Assembly (NCBI GenBank): GCA_900544095.1
Contig: UQTV01000001.1
Location: 62,001 to 126,000, forward strand
Direction of reading: 5' to 3'
Source: an uncultured Collinsella sp.
GTDB lineage: Bacteria > Actinomycetota > Coriobacteriia > Coriobacteriales > Coriobacteriaceae
Length of the DNA stretch: 64,000 nucleotides
Both the position numbers and the translations under genes were made by a program. The notes under the pieces were generated by a model, which was not told the DNA's origin, did not search any database, and saw only the letters and a list, made by a program, of their open reading frames with translations. Positions 40,789 to 50,359 of the stretch are shown piece after piece (position 1 is the first letter of the stretch; every line of letters begins with the position of its first letter).

Positions 40789-41492
40789 TGCAAAAACGCA
40801 TCACCATATTTGATACCGTCCGCGGGTTTACGATGATTTCTATGGCAGGTTTTCACGCTTGCTATGATCTCGCCTACCTGTACGGCTGGGATATGCCCTG
40901 GTTTACCCAGTCAGCCTTTCAAGACATCTGGCGCGCCAGCATCAGCTGGGTATTTTTGTTTATCGCCGGTTGGATGTGCACCCTTTCGCGCAACAATATC
41001 AAACGTGCCGCCAAATACGCCTTAGCAGCACTCGTTGTCTGGTTGGCAACAACACTTGTCTCAGTCGACGATTAGGTTAATTTTGGCATCATCTACTGCA
41101 TGGCCGCATGCACCGGCATCGTGGCGTTGACCGATCCCGTCCTTAAGAAGATAACGGCGAGATGGGGCATGCCCCTATGCCTTATGTTGTTCGTAATCAC
41201 CTGGAGCATCCCCAAAACGATCTACCCTGTCCCCTACCTGGCGTGGCTGGGATTTCCGAGCCCTGGGTTTATCTCAGGTGATTACTACCCCATCATCCCG
41301 TTTATCTTTATGTATCTTGCAGGATACTTCGCCGCACACATAGCGCAGGGAATCGATAAGACCGTCCCTAGCTGGGCCTACGCCAACCCCCTGCCGGCGC
41401 TCGCCAGCCTTGGACGTCACGCTCTCCTCTTTTATCTGCTGCATCAGCCCATCATTCTGGGCATTTTGGAGCTCGTCTACTCGGTGCGATAA
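40788..41492 (+). pseudogene. Heparan-alpha-glucosaminide N-acetyltransferase-like (DUF1624) membrane protein, broken by an in-frame TAG
   Basis: Starts at the lexA stop (TAATG) with RITIFDTVRGFTMISMAGFHACYDLAY, a multi-spanning acyltransferase start. A TAG at 41073-41075 interrupts the frame after VSVDD. The same frame then continues without any shift from VNFGIIYCMAACTGIVAL (the FGIxH region) to a normal end (LLHQPIILGILELVYSV). 234 codons in all. A single nonsense change is the only lesion seen, so decay is recent, or it is a sequencing error. The end overlaps convergent hflX by 16 bases. Confidence 0.8.
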
Positions 41493-42766
41493 CGCTCGAG
41501 CAGCGGTGCAATACGAGCCGGCAACTTCGCCACAATGCGAACGCCGTCCTCGAGATATTCCTCATGCAGAAGGGTTCCCTGCTCATGCACCAGCGTGATG
41601 AGAGCGCCCTCACGATACGGGATATCAGCGGAGAGCAACACATCGGTGGCAGCTGCCTCGCGAGCAATCCGGTCGACGAGATCGTCGAGCCCCTCGCCCG
41701 TTTGGGCCGAGAACAGAACGGCCTCCGGATAGCGACGACGGAAACTCAATCGATCGACGCTATCGAGAAGATCGATTTTATTGAATACGGTCAGCGTTAA
41801 ACGCTCTCCGGCGCCGATCTCATCAAGCACGCGGTCGACAGCCTCCAGCTGCCGCTCATAGTCCTCGTCAGACGCATCTACGACTTTGAGAATTAGATCG
41901 GCGCCCAAAACCTCGGACAGCGTCGATTTAAAGGCATCGACCAGACCATGGGGCAGCTTTTGAATAAAGCCGACGGTATCGGTAATCGTCATGCCGCGAC
42001 CGCCGGGCAGACGATACGAACGCGTCGTCGGGTCGAGCGTAGCAAACAGCTTGTCCCGCGAAAGTACCGTAGAGCCGGTCAGACGATTGAGTAACGTCGA
42101 TTTACCGGCATTGGTATAACCGGCTAACGCGACGCGAAACGCCGGTGACTCAATGCGACTCTTGGATTGAACATCACGACGCTGTTCAACCTGCTTGAGC
42201 TCACGACGAAGCGCAGCGATCTTATTACGAATGAGGCGACGGTCGACCTCGAGCTGACTTTCGCCCTGACCAAAACGTGAGCCGATGCCGCCGCGCGTCT
42301 GCTCCTTGGCGAGATGGCTCCACATGCCACGCAGGCGAGGCAACAAATATTGAAGCTGTGCCAGCTGTACCTGCAGGCGTCCCTCACGCGTCTGAGCATG
42401 CAGGCCAAAGATATCCAGGATCAGTGCTGTACGATCGATAATCTTTACCGGCTCGCCCACGGCTTTCTCCAAATAGGATTGCTGCGAGGGGGTCAGGTCG
42501 TCGTCAAAAATAACGACATCGGCATCCATGCGATGCACCAGGCCGCACAGCTCTTCAACCTTACCGGAACCGATAAACGATTTAGGATACGGCTTTACCA
42601 AACGCTGCGACAAGCGTGCCACGCACTGGGCACCAGCCGTGTGGGCAAGGCGTTCCAGCTCATCGAGCGATCGATCGAGTGGCCATGCATTGTCGCGCCA
42701 CTCAACACCAACTAAAATGGCACGCTCGGGCTCGGGTGCCGTGGGAACAAGGGGGAAACGGGCCAT
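41477..42766 (-). CDS. hflX: GTPase HflX
   Basis: Ribosome-splitting GTPase induced by stress, 429 residues. The N-terminal HflX domain has KSFIGSGKVEEL, VIFDDDLTPSQQSYLEKAVG and the conserved GGIGSRFGQGESQLEVDRR. The G domain has GYTNAGKST (G1), DTVGFIQKLP (G3) and NKID (G4). Start codon overlaps the miaA stop (TAATG). Confidence 0.95.
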   Translation of the reverse strand: MARFPLVPTAPEPERAILVGVEWRDNAWPLDRSLDELERLAHTAGAQCVARLSQRLVKPYPKSFIGSGKVEELCGLVHRMDADVVIFDDDLTPSQQSYLEKAVGEPVKIIDRTALILDIFGLHAQTREGRLQVQLAQLQYLLPRLRGMWSHLAKEQTRGGIGSRFGQGESQLEVDRRLIRNKIAALRRELKQVEQRRDVQSKSRIESPAFRVALAGYTNAGKSTLLNRLTGSTVLSRDKLFATLDPTTRSYRLPGGRGMTITDTVGFIQKLPHGLVDAFKSTLSEVLGADLILKVVDASDEDYERQLEAVDRVLDEIGAGERLTLTVFNKIDLLDSVDRLSFRRRYPEAVLFSAQTGEGLDDLVDRIAREAAATDVLLSADIPYREGALITLVHEQGTLLHEEYLEDGVRIVAKLPARIAPLLERYRTE

Positions 42767-43704
42767 TAGGCAGCCTCAATACGATGCAGGATATCCTCAA
42801 CGACCCCATCGATCGTACATTCATCCATATCAAACCACACGATACGGTCATCGCGCTTAAACCACGAAAGCTGACGCTTGGCATAACGACGCGAACGCAT
42901 CTTAATGAGTTCGCGAGCCTCATCCATGCTCATCACGCCATTGAAAGCATCGATGATCTCTTTATAGCCAATTGCCTGCATCGACGTCAGGGCATCTCCC
43001 AGCCCCTGGTCCATAAGACCGCGGACCTCGTCGACAAGACCCTGCTCAAACATCAGATCGACGCGCTGGTTAATGCGCTCGTAGAGCACCTCGCGATTAC
43101 GCGTCAGACCAAACCAAAGGGCATGATAATGCTCGTGCGGAACACTAAACTGCGACTTTTGCTGCGCATAGGAGACGCCATCATCATGCATCTCGAGCGC
43201 ACGAATCACACGGCGCACGTTATGGGGATGAATAACAGCAGCCGATTCTGGATCGCGCTCGGCAAGCAAGGCATGCAGTTCTTCCTCGCCAATACGCTCG
43301 GCAAGCTCCTGATAGCCCGCACGACGATCGTCCTCAAGTTCACCCGAGGGAAAGTCCATCTCATCGAGGGCGGCCTTGAGATACAGCCCCGTACCTCCGC
43401 AAAAAACCGGCAGGCAACCCGAACCAAGGAGACGTTCAACATGCGCGCGAGCGTCGGCCTGATAAAGCGCAGCAGAATATGCCACACCCGGCTCTACAAT
43501 GTCGACGAGACGCAGCGGCGCCGTGCACTCATCGGGCGCCATCTTTGCGGTACCGATGTCCATGCCGCGATAGATTTGCATCGCATCGCACGACAGCACT
43601 TCGGACGAAAGACGAGCTGCCAAACGGTCGGCAACATCACTCTTACCAACCGCCGTCGGACCGACGATCGCAACGGCGGAAAGACCTGCCCCGGGAGAAA
43701 CCAT
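42766..43704 (-). CDS. miaA: tRNA dimethylallyltransferase
   Basis: Adds an isoprenoid to A37 of UNN-decoding tRNAs. 312 residues. P-loop AIVGPTAVGKSDVA, DAMQIYRGMDIGTAK, CGGTGLYLKAALD and the C-terminal RQLSWFKRDDRIVWFD. Its dimethylallyl donor derives from the pathway of ispH. Start overlaps the miaB stop. Confidence 0.95.
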   Translation of the reverse strand: MVSPGAGLSAVAIVGPTAVGKSDVADRLAARLSSEVLSCDAMQIYRGMDIGTAKMAPDECTAPLRLVDIVEPGVAYSAALYQADARAHVERLLGSGCLPVFCGGTGLYLKAALDEMDFPSGELEDDRRAGYQELAERIGEEELHALLAERDPESAAVIHPHNVRRVIRALEMHDDGVSYAQQKSQFSVPHEHYHALWFGLTRNREVLYERINQRVDLMFEQGLVDEVRGLMDQGLGDALTSMQAIGYKEIIDAFNGVMSMDEARELIKMRSRRYAKRQLSWFKRDDRIVWFDMDECTIDGVVEDILHRIEAA

Positions 43705-45074
43705 TAGCGCGGCTCGCCCACAACGGAGCCGGACAAATACCAGGTCTTGGCAACGTCAACGTCAACATCAACGATCTTACCAACAAGCTGATCGATGCTG
43801 TAACCCTCGGGAATAGGCGCATGCACGGTCTGATTCTTGGGACTCTTGCCCAGCAGGACCGCGTCGTTCTTTTTACTCGTTCCCTCAATGAGCGCCGGAA
43901 CCACAGTATGAAGCTCACCCTGGTTATACTCGTGTGCCGTGGTCTCGATAACCTTAACCAGACGGTTGAAACGCTCGAGAATAACCTCATGCGGCGTAGG
44001 ATCGTCAATCTCGGCGGCCGGGGTACCGGCGCGCTTGGAATAGATGAAGGTATAGGCCTGAGCATAGCGGACCGTCTCGGCAAGTGAGAGCGTCTGCTCA
44101 AAGTCTTCTTCAGTCTCACCCGGGAAGCCAACGATAATGTCGGTCGAGAGCGCGATATCGGGCATGCGGTTGCGAATGCGATCGACAAGGCCCAGATAGT
44201 CCTCGCGTGTATAACGGCGATTCATCTCTTTGAGGATCCGCGTCGAACCTGACTGGACGGCCAAGTGCAGCTGCGACATAACGGCAGGCGTCTCGGCCAT
44301 GGCGTCGATGGTCTCGGGCAACAGGTCCTTGGGATGCGAAGACGTAAAGAAGATGCGCTCCACGCCCGTATTGCCCACGGCACGCAGCAGATCGGCAAAA
44401 CGCGGCTTGCCAAACAGATCGCGACCATATGAGTTAACGTTTTGGCCCAGCAGCGTAATCTCACGCACGCCCTGGCGCACCAAACCGGTCACCTCGTCGA
44501 CAATCTCCTCGAAGGGGCGGCTCTTTTCGCGACCGCGCACGTACGGCACGATGCAATAGGTGCAGAAATTATTGCAGCCCGTCATGATGGGCACCCAGGC
44601 GTGATACTGAGTCTCGCGATGCCACGGCATGCTCATGGCATCCGTATCCTCATGCTCATTGGAGCGGATATGACGCTTACCATCACGGAACGCCTCGGCA
44701 ATGAGCTCGGCCACATGTGCAATGGAATGCGTGCCAAAGATGACATTGACGTTATCGACGTTGGTGAGCAGGCCCTCGCCATCGCGCTGCGCGATGCAAC
44801 CGCCAACGGCAACCACGCGCTTGCCCGAAGGCGAAGGCGGCAGGCTTTTGCAGGAATTGCACTGACCGTACAGGCGAGTATCGGCGGCCTCGCGCACGCA
44901 GCACGTCATGAAGACAACGATATCGGCATGCGCGGGATCGAGCGCCATGAGGCAGCCATACGAATCAAGCAGACCGCTCACACGCTCGGAGTCGTGCTGA
45001 TTCATCTGGCAGCCAAAGGTGCGGATAAAGTAGGTTTTACCGGCAAGAATATCGCGTACGGAACGCTGGTCCAT
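43704..45074 (-). CDS. miaB: tRNA-2-methylthio-N6-dimethylallyladenosine synthase
   Basis: Radical SAM methylthiotransferase acting after MiaA on A37. 456 residues. The N-terminal UPF0004 domain has TFGCQMNQHDSERV plus further cluster cysteines (MTCCVREAA, VGGCIAQ). The radical SAM motif is CNNFCTYCIVPYVRGREKSR. The C-terminal TRAM domain is present. ATG 45074 gives reasonable spacing to AGGA; 45080 is an alternative. miaB-miaA-hflX are overlapping, an operon. Confidence 0.94.
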   Translation of the reverse strand: MDQRSVRDILAGKTYFIRTFGCQMNQHDSERVSGLLDSYGCLMALDPAHADIVVFMTCCVREAADTRLYGQCNSCKSLPPSPSGKRVVAVGGCIAQRDGEGLLTNVDNVNVIFGTHSIAHVAELIAEAFRDGKRHIRSNEHEDTDAMSMPWHRETQYHAWVPIMTGCNNFCTYCIVPYVRGREKSRPFEEIVDEVTGLVRQGVREITLLGQNVNSYGRDLFGKPRFADLLRAVGNTGVERIFFTSSHPKDLLPETIDAMAETPAVMSQLHLAVQSGSTRILKEMNRRYTREDYLGLVDRIRNRMPDIALSTDIIVGFPGETEEDFEQTLSLAETVRYAQAYTFIYSKRAGTPAAEIDDPTPHEVILERFNRLVKVIETTAHEYNQGELHTVVPALIEGTSKKNDAVLLGKSPKNQTVHAPIPEGYSIDQLVGKIVDVDVDVAKTWYLSGSVVGEPR

Positions 45075-45119
45075 GTGCATAAGTCCTAACGATGGGGAGC
45101 GAAACAAGGCAAGCAGAAG

Positions 45120-45437
45120 CTATGCCACAGGCTTAACATCATCCATGACGACGTTATCCATAGCAGCTCGATTGATCTGGTGAACGTAGATAGAAAGGCG
45201 GATGGCCGTGCGCGACTCCCCGTTAATGAGGATGTCGGAGAACACGGGCGCGCAGGAAATATCAAAACCGGTTGGAATCAAAAAACCGCGCGCGATAGCA
45301 ACGGCCTTAATAGCCTGGTTGACGGCACCGGCGCCGACACACTGGATGTTGACGGGTACACCATCCTTGACCATGCCGGCGATGGCGCCGGCAACGGACG
45401 CGGGCGATGATTTGCTTGATACCTTCAGGCAATCCAT
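45120..45437 (-). CDS. spoVS: Stage V sporulation protein S family (Alba-like)
   Basis: 105 residues; the full SpoVS domain: LKVSSKSSPASVAGAIAG, CVGAGAVNQAIKAVAIARGF and the C-terminal ESRTAIRLSIYVHQ. AGGAG seven bases before the ATG. SpoVS binds nucleic acid in an Alba-like fold. No sporulation gene is nearby; the neighbour is rny, as in several non-sporulating Coriobacteriia and Thermus-like organisms, suggesting an RNA-related role. Confidence 0.93.
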   Translation of the reverse strand: MDCLKVSSKSSPASVAGAIAGMVKDGVPVNIQCVGAGAVNQAIKAVAIARGFLIPTGFDISCAPVFSDILINGESRTAIRLSIYVHQINRAAMDNVVMDDVKPVA

Positions 45438-45511
45438 GAAGAAACTCCTGCATTTAAAAGTACGTTTTAACTGCAACAACTGTATCGTACCGAGTGGACT
45501 CGGTAAAGGCA

Positions 45512-46597
45512 CTATTCCTCTTTGGCAAGATCAAAGGTCACGGTGATTCGATCACGCGAAACACGGATCTTTGGGTCGCCGCAAAGGTTGAGATAGTACC
45601 GGGCGGCAAGGTCATTAAAGTCGCGTTCCACAGCGCGCGAAAACTGTGCCATGTCATCCTTGGCAATACGTAGCCCGCGACGATCCTTCGCGAGATCGAC
45701 AGGAGTCGGCGCATGCGAGGACGAATCACGCTCGCGCAGCAGACGCGCGGTCACACCGCGAACGGGCTTAATCTGCCCTGCCAAAATGCGATGGGCCGTG
45801 CGCTCGGACATCTCAAGACCCAAACCCGAACAAATACGGATAAAGTCCTCGGCATCAGAAGCAAGGCCTAAACGATCGACAACCGGAAGCTCGCTCTCGT
45901 CATCAATGAACAGGAGACGAGACGTATCGAGCCGACTTGACGCTTGAGCATAAAGGGTCGCGGCAATCTCAGACGGAGAACCGAGATAGACATCGCAACC
46001 ACGCAACTCCTCGAGCGCAAACTCACAAGCAGCGCGAATAATATTATGTGGACCGCGAGCGCAGACATAACGTCCGTCCTCATCCTTGACGGCCTGGGGC
46101 CAGCTGGACTGATCGGCACGCTCACTGAGGCGGTCGGCCGCAACGCTCACCTTGAAGGCTGAACCAAGATCGACGCCGGACGTGACCACACGGGCCTCGT
46201 CGGCGTTCTGCTTAATCGAAAACAATGCCATGCCACGACCGTGAACGCCCCAACGGTCCATCTTCATGCTCTCGAGCTTGGAGGTAACGCGGGCATCAAA
46301 GATTCGCTCTTGCATATCCTGCGGAACGCCAGAACCGTTATCCAGAAAGACAAGCGTGCGGACGCCATCTTCCTTGGTCGTGGCGAGATAGACCTTGTCG
46401 GCGCCGGCATCGCGAGCATTACGGAGCATTTCGATGACGATGTCCTCGACATGCTGAATGTCGTGCTTAGCCTGGCGCCGCTCGGCCTCCGAAACGCGGA
46501 GGCGGACATACCCTTCGCCAAGGTTCTCCTCGACGCGAAGGTTGCCCTCCCCCGACATCGACGCGATAAATGAGATGAGCTCGTTCGCGTCGCTCAT
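45512..46597 (-). CDS. GHKL (Hsp90-like) ATPase-domain protein of unknown function
   Basis: 361 residues. ATP-binding fold: N-box VEDIVIEMLRNARDAGADKV, G1 box FLDNGSGVPQDMQE and G2 region KMDRWGVHGRGMALFSIKQ. The rest (AAC...LLFIDDESELPVVDRLGL, ISKxxHR-like MSERTAHRILAGQIKPVRGV) resembles no family I know. Not a histidine kinase: no phosphoacceptor helix or membrane segment. Sits one base after rny and before spoVS, so it probably acts with RNase Y or SpoVS. Confidence 0.65.
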   Translation of the reverse strand: MSDANELISFIASMSGEGNLRVEENLGEGYVRLRVSEAERRQAKHDIQHVEDIVIEMLRNARDAGADKVYLATTKEDGVRTLVFLDNGSGVPQDMQERIFDARVTSKLESMKMDRWGVHGRGMALFSIKQNADEARVVTSGVDLGSAFKVSVAADRLSERADQSSWPQAVKDEDGRYVCARGPHNIIRAACEFALEELRGCDVYLGSPSEIAATLYAQASSRLDTSRLLFIDDESELPVVDRLGLASDAEDFIRICSGLGLEMSERTAHRILAGQIKPVRGVTARLLRERDSSSHAPTPVDLAKDRRGLRIAKDDMAQFSRAVERDFNDLAARYYLNLCGDPKIRVSRDRITVTFDLAKEE

Positions 46598-46598
46598 G

Positions 46599-48149
46599 TT
46601 ATTTAGCGATATCGACAGCGCGGCTCTCGCGAATCACGACGACGCGCACCTGACCGGGATACTCCATCTCTTCCTCGATCTGATGGGCGATATCGTGAGC
46701 CAGAACCGTGGACTGGGCATCGGAGATCTTGTCCGGCTGGACCATGACGTGGACCTCGCGACCGGCCTGCATGGCATAGGTACGTTCGACGCCGTCATGG
46801 GAGTTGGCGATCTCCTCGAGCTTCTCAAGACGCTTGATGTAGTTCTCGGCAGACTCGCGACGGGCACCGGGGCGAGAGGCAGAGACAGCATCGGCGGCCT
46901 GCACCAGGACATCGAGCACCGTGTTGGGGTCGACATCGGCATGGTGAGCCTCAATAGCGTGGACGATAACGGGCTTCTCGCCATAACGGCGGGCAAGCTC
47001 GGCGCCGATGACGGCATGCGGGCCCTCGACGTCGTGGTCGATTGCCTTGCCCAGGTCATGAAGCAGGCCGGCGCGCTTGGCGGTCACAACGTCCAGGCCA
47101 AGCTCGGAAGCCATCACGCCGCACAGATCAGAGACCTCGAGGGAATGCTGAAGCACGTTCTGACCAAACGAGGTACGGTAGCGCAGGGCACCAAGGGTCT
47201 TGACGATCTCGGGGTGCAGATCGTGGATGCCGGTATCGAAGGCAGCCTGCTCGCCAGCCTCGCGCACGCGCTGCTGAACCAGGTCGGCGGCCTTGTGATA
47301 CATCTCCTCGATACGGGCAGGGTGAATGCGGCCGTCGGCGATTAGGTTCTCGAGGGCGACACGGGCGGTCTCACGACGGACCGGGTCGAAGCTCGAAAGA
47401 ACGACGGTCTCGGGCGTGTCATCGATCACCAGGTTGACGCCGGAAACCTGCTCGAAGGTCCGGATGTTGCGACCCTCGCGACCAATGATACGGCCCTTGA
47501 GGTCATCAGAGGGAATGTGCACGGATGTAACGGTGACCTCGGCAGTGTGGTCGGCTGCGCAGCGCTGAATCGCCAGGGACAGAATCTCCTGGGCGGTCTT
47601 GTGGCACTCGGCGCGAACCTGCTGCTCGGACTCGCGAATGATCGTGGCGGCCTCGTGGGTGACCTCGCCGCGAACCTTATCGAGGAGCTCCTTGTGGGCG
47701 TCCTCGCGGGTAAGGTCGGCGATACGCTCGAGCTCGGAGGTCTGCTTTGCGCAGAGCTCCTCGAGCTCACGGGAGCGCTTCTCGACCTGACCGGCCTGGC
47801 TGGACAGCTGATGCTCGCGCTTGTCGAGAGCGTCGTTGCGGCGATCGAGGGATTCCTCGCGCTGCATCACGCGGTTCTCGAGCGTACGAATCTCGTTCTT
47901 ACGCTGCTTGTCCTCGGCCTCGGCGGCCTGCTTGTTCTTGATGATCTCCTCTTTAGCCTCGAGCAGAGCCTCTTTTTTGAGGGTCTCGGCCTGACGCTTA
48001 GCATCACCGATCAGGGACTCAGCCTGTGCGTGTGCCGACTGGATCTTTTCGTCGGCCTCGTGAAGACTACCCTGCTTGGCGGTGCGCATGTAGGCAATGG
48101 CGGCGATGGCACCCAAAATGATGCCAACGAGCGCTGCGATGATAGGCAT
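46599..48149 (-). CDS. rny: Ribonuclease Y
   Basis: Membrane-anchored endoribonuclease initiating mRNA decay. N-terminal helix (PIIAALVGIILGAIAAIAY), a long coiled coil to about residue 200, KH domain (GRIIGREGRNIRTFEQVSGV), then HD domain with HDLGKAIDHDVEGPHAVIG and EAHHADV. 516 residues. ATG 48149 has GGAG five bases upstream. Confidence 0.95.
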   Translation of the reverse strand: MPIIAALVGIILGAIAAIAYMRTAKQGSLHEADEKIQSAHAQAESLIGDAKRQAETLKKEALLEAKEEIIKNKQAAEAEDKQRKNEIRTLENRVMQREESLDRRNDALDKREHQLSSQAGQVEKRSRELEELCAKQTSELERIADLTREDAHKELLDKVRGEVTHEAATIIRESEQQVRAECHKTAQEILSLAIQRCAADHTAEVTVTSVHIPSDDLKGRIIGREGRNIRTFEQVSGVNLVIDDTPETVVLSSFDPVRRETARVALENLIADGRIHPARIEEMYHKAADLVQQRVREAGEQAAFDTGIHDLHPEIVKTLGALRYRTSFGQNVLQHSLEVSDLCGVMASELGLDVVTAKRAGLLHDLGKAIDHDVEGPHAVIGAELARRYGEKPVIVHAIEAHHADVDPNTVLDVLVQAADAVSASRPGARRESAENYIKRLEKLEEIANSHDGVERTYAMQAGREVHVMVQPDKISDAQSTVLAHDIAHQIEEEMEYPGQVRVVVIRESRAVDIAK

Positions 48150-48342
48150 GCTCACTCCTTTTTATGGATTCGTTACACAACAAAGCGAACCGTCCTTACG
48201 AACGGCTCGCGACATTTGAGTAATATGGGCGCAGCTTATGCGGGTCGGATACAGATAAACATATAAGCAAACTCATCACAGATGAGCACATATCACAAAG
48301 CAAATGACAGTGTTTATCGTACGTTGAACCACAACAACTGTC
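48150..48342 (-). other. rny 5' region
   Basis: Contains an imperfect hairpin (GCGAACCGT / ACGGCTCGC, about 48184-48209) in the likely 5' leader of rny. No promoter hexamers stand out. Confidence 0.4.
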
Positions 48343-48392
48343 AAATAAATGGCCCCAGCACGGCGGCTAAAACGCGGTGAACGGCAGGGCCA
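48343..48392 (-). terminator. Probable terminator after recX
   Basis: Minus strand TGGCCC ... GGGCCA with an internally paired loop, followed by TTTATTT. Confidence 0.55.
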
Positions 48393-48406
48393 CAAAACGC
48401 ATACGC

Positions 48407-49099
48407 CTAAACCGCACATTCCTCACGTTCGGCATCGAGACGTGCCTTAACGGCATCGGCGGCGATGTGATACGAGAAGCCCTTGCCCATCAAAAACCGA
48501 ACCAGTTTTTCGAATCCGCGCGTCTCTGGAACACGCCGCTTGGCGAGCAGGGCTGACGCACGCGCCAAATCGTCTTCGACGGCAAAATAATCCTCGGGAT
48601 AACCGGGAATGTCATCGAGCACGACATGACGGCGCTTGAGCTCGGTCTCGATTTTACGCTGTCCCCAACCGCGCCGCTTGCGTTCCTCGATAAAGTACGA
48701 GCAAAAGCGGTTCTCGTCTAAAAAGCGATACTCGGTGGCGCGCTCGACGGCGAAATCGATCGCGGGCTGGCGAAAGCCGTAGCGTGCCAACTTGTCACGG
48801 ACCTCACCCGTCGCATGGTCGCGTCGCGATAGCATCTCGGTCACCATGGTAAGTGCACATTTACGCTCGATGAGCTGCACCGCTTCACGAAAGTTATCCC
48901 AATCACAGGGAAGATCGGGGCGATTTTTGACATACAGGCGCGCGACCCGCACGGGAATCCAAATGGACCGCTCAAAACCGCCCTCAAGCTCACAATCGAT
49001 CTGTGCGCAAGGCTTTTTGGACGCATACCCGCTCGAGAACGAGGAGGCCGCCTTCTTATCGGGAAAGACGACCGTGGCCTCGGTCACCGTATACGACAT
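48407..49099 (-). CDS. recX: RecX regulatory protein
   Basis: Modulates RecA filaments. 230 residues with three-helix repeats: MLSRRDHATGEVRDKLARYG, FCSYFIEERKRRGWGQRKIETELK and the C-terminal KLVRFLMGKGFSYHIAADAV. Starts 11 bases after the recA stop, the usual arrangement. Confidence 0.92.
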   Translation of the reverse strand: MSYTVTEATVVFPDKKAASSFSSGYASKKPCAQIDCELEGGFERSIWIPVRVARLYVKNRPDLPCDWDNFREAVQLIERKCALTMVTEMLSRRDHATGEVRDKLARYGFRQPAIDFAVERATEYRFLDENRFCSYFIEERKRRGWGQRKIETELKRRHVVLDDIPGYPEDYFAVEDDLARASALLAKRRVPETRGFEKLVRFLMGKGFSYHIAADAVKARLDAEREECAV

Positions 49100-49110
49100 G
49101 AGCGTAACCG

Positions 49111-50259
49111 CTACTCGTCGTCATCATCGAGCATGGCGGAACCATCGATGGCGTAAAGCTCGTCAAACTCCTCAGGCGCAGGCTGATCGGTCAGCTCGAC
49201 CTCGGACGGAGCATCGTCATCAAACTCAAGCCCGCAGGCAAGGCGGACCTTATGCTCAATCTCGTCGGCGCAATCGGGGTGTTCGCGCAGGAACGCCTTG
49301 GCGGCCTCGCGACCGTTGCCGAGCTTGTCCTCGCCATAGGCAAACCAGGAGCCCATCTTCTTGCAAATGCCGCACTCGACAGCCATGTCCAGAATCGAGC
49401 CCTCCTTAGAGATGCCCGTACCGTACATGATGTCGAACTCAGCAGAACGGAACGGAGCTGCCACCTTGTTCTTAACGACCTTGGCGCGCACGCGGTTACC
49501 GATAACCTCATCCTTAAGCTTAATGCTGTCGATGCGGCGAATGTCGATACGCACCGAAGAGAAGAACTTAAGGGCGCGGCCGCCCGTCGTGGTCTCGGGG
49601 TTGCCGAACATGACGCCGATCTTCTCTCGCAGCTGGTTAATGAAGATGCACGTCGTGTTGGACTTGGACAGCGAACCGGCGAGCTTGCGGAGCGCCTGGC
49701 TCATCAGGCGAGCCTGAAGACCGACCGTAGTGTCGCCGATCTCTCCCTCGATCTCGGCACGCGGGGTCAGCGCGGCGACGGAGTCGACGACGATGGCATC
49801 GATGGCGCCGGAACGCACGAGCATGTCAACGATCTCGAGCGCCTGCTCACCCGTATCGGGCTGAGAAATCAGTACCTCGTCGATATCCACGCCAATGCGC
49901 GCGGCATACGTGGGATCGAGCGCGTGCTCGGCATCGATAAATGCCACAACGCCGCCCATAGCCTGGGCCTCGGCCAGGATCTCGAGCGAAAGCGTCGTCT
50001 TACCGGAGGACTCAGGACCGTAAATCTCGACGATGCGGCCGCGCGGCACACCGCCGATACCCAGAGCGGCATCGAGGGCCAGAGCGCCCGTGGGAATGGC
50101 CTCGACCTCGAGCTCGGGACCACCGTCGCCGTACCTCATGATGGAACCCTGGCCGAATTTCTTCTCGATCTCTGCCTTGGTGGTGGCGATCATCTCATCG
50201 CGCTCTTTACCCGTCGTGCGAGCATGAACGGTACGTACGGGACCTGAATTCTTGGCCAT
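49111..50259 (-). CDS. recA: Recombinase RecA
   Basis: 382 residues. Walker A GPESSGKTTLS, Walker B with VVDSVAALTPRAE, L2/ATPase region FINQLREKIGVMFGNPETTTGGRALKF, acidic C-terminal tail ending DDDDE. Catalyses strand exchange and stimulates LexA self-cleavage. AGGAGGG seven bases before ATG 50259. Promoter with LexA box upstream. Confidence 0.98.
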   Translation of the reverse strand: MAKNSGPVRTVHARTTGKERDEMIATTKAEIEKKFGQGSIMRYGDGGPELEVEAIPTGALALDAALGIGGVPRGRIVEIYGPESSGKTTLSLEILAEAQAMGGVVAFIDAEHALDPTYAARIGVDIDEVLISQPDTGEQALEIVDMLVRSGAIDAIVVDSVAALTPRAEIEGEIGDTTVGLQARLMSQALRKLAGSLSKSNTTCIFINQLREKIGVMFGNPETTTGGRALKFFSSVRIDIRRIDSIKLKDEVIGNRVRAKVVKNKVAAPFRSAEFDIMYGTGISKEGSILDMAVECGICKKMGSWFAYGEDKLGNGREAAKAFLREHPDCADEIEHKVRLACGLEFDDDAPSEVELTDQPAPEEFDELYAIDGSAMLDDDDE

Positions 50260-50289
50260 GAATAGCCCTCCTCTTAACAACCTGTATCG

Positions 50290-50318
50290 ATAATAAACGA
50301 ACGGCTGTTCGTGGTCAA
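50290..50318 (-). promoter_or_regulatory. recA promoter with LexA box in the spacer
   Basis: Minus strand TTGACC (50313-50318), 17-base spacer, TATTAT (50290-50295). The spacer is occupied by the palindrome CGAACAGCCGTTCG (50298-50311), a LexA box of the same half-site as those before lexA. Confidence 0.9.
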
Positions 50319-50359
50319 CCGTTCAGGCCAATCATATACAGGCAGTCTTTCCAAAACCC

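Noticed and set aside
41073..41075. TAG as pyrrolysine or other recoding
   Set aside because: No recoding machinery or downstream insertion hairpin is seen and the family does not use pyrrolysine; a nonsense mutation is simpler.
45120..45437. spoVS as evidence that the organism sporulates
   Set aside because: No other sporulation gene is visible and SpoVS occurs in non-sporulating lineages.
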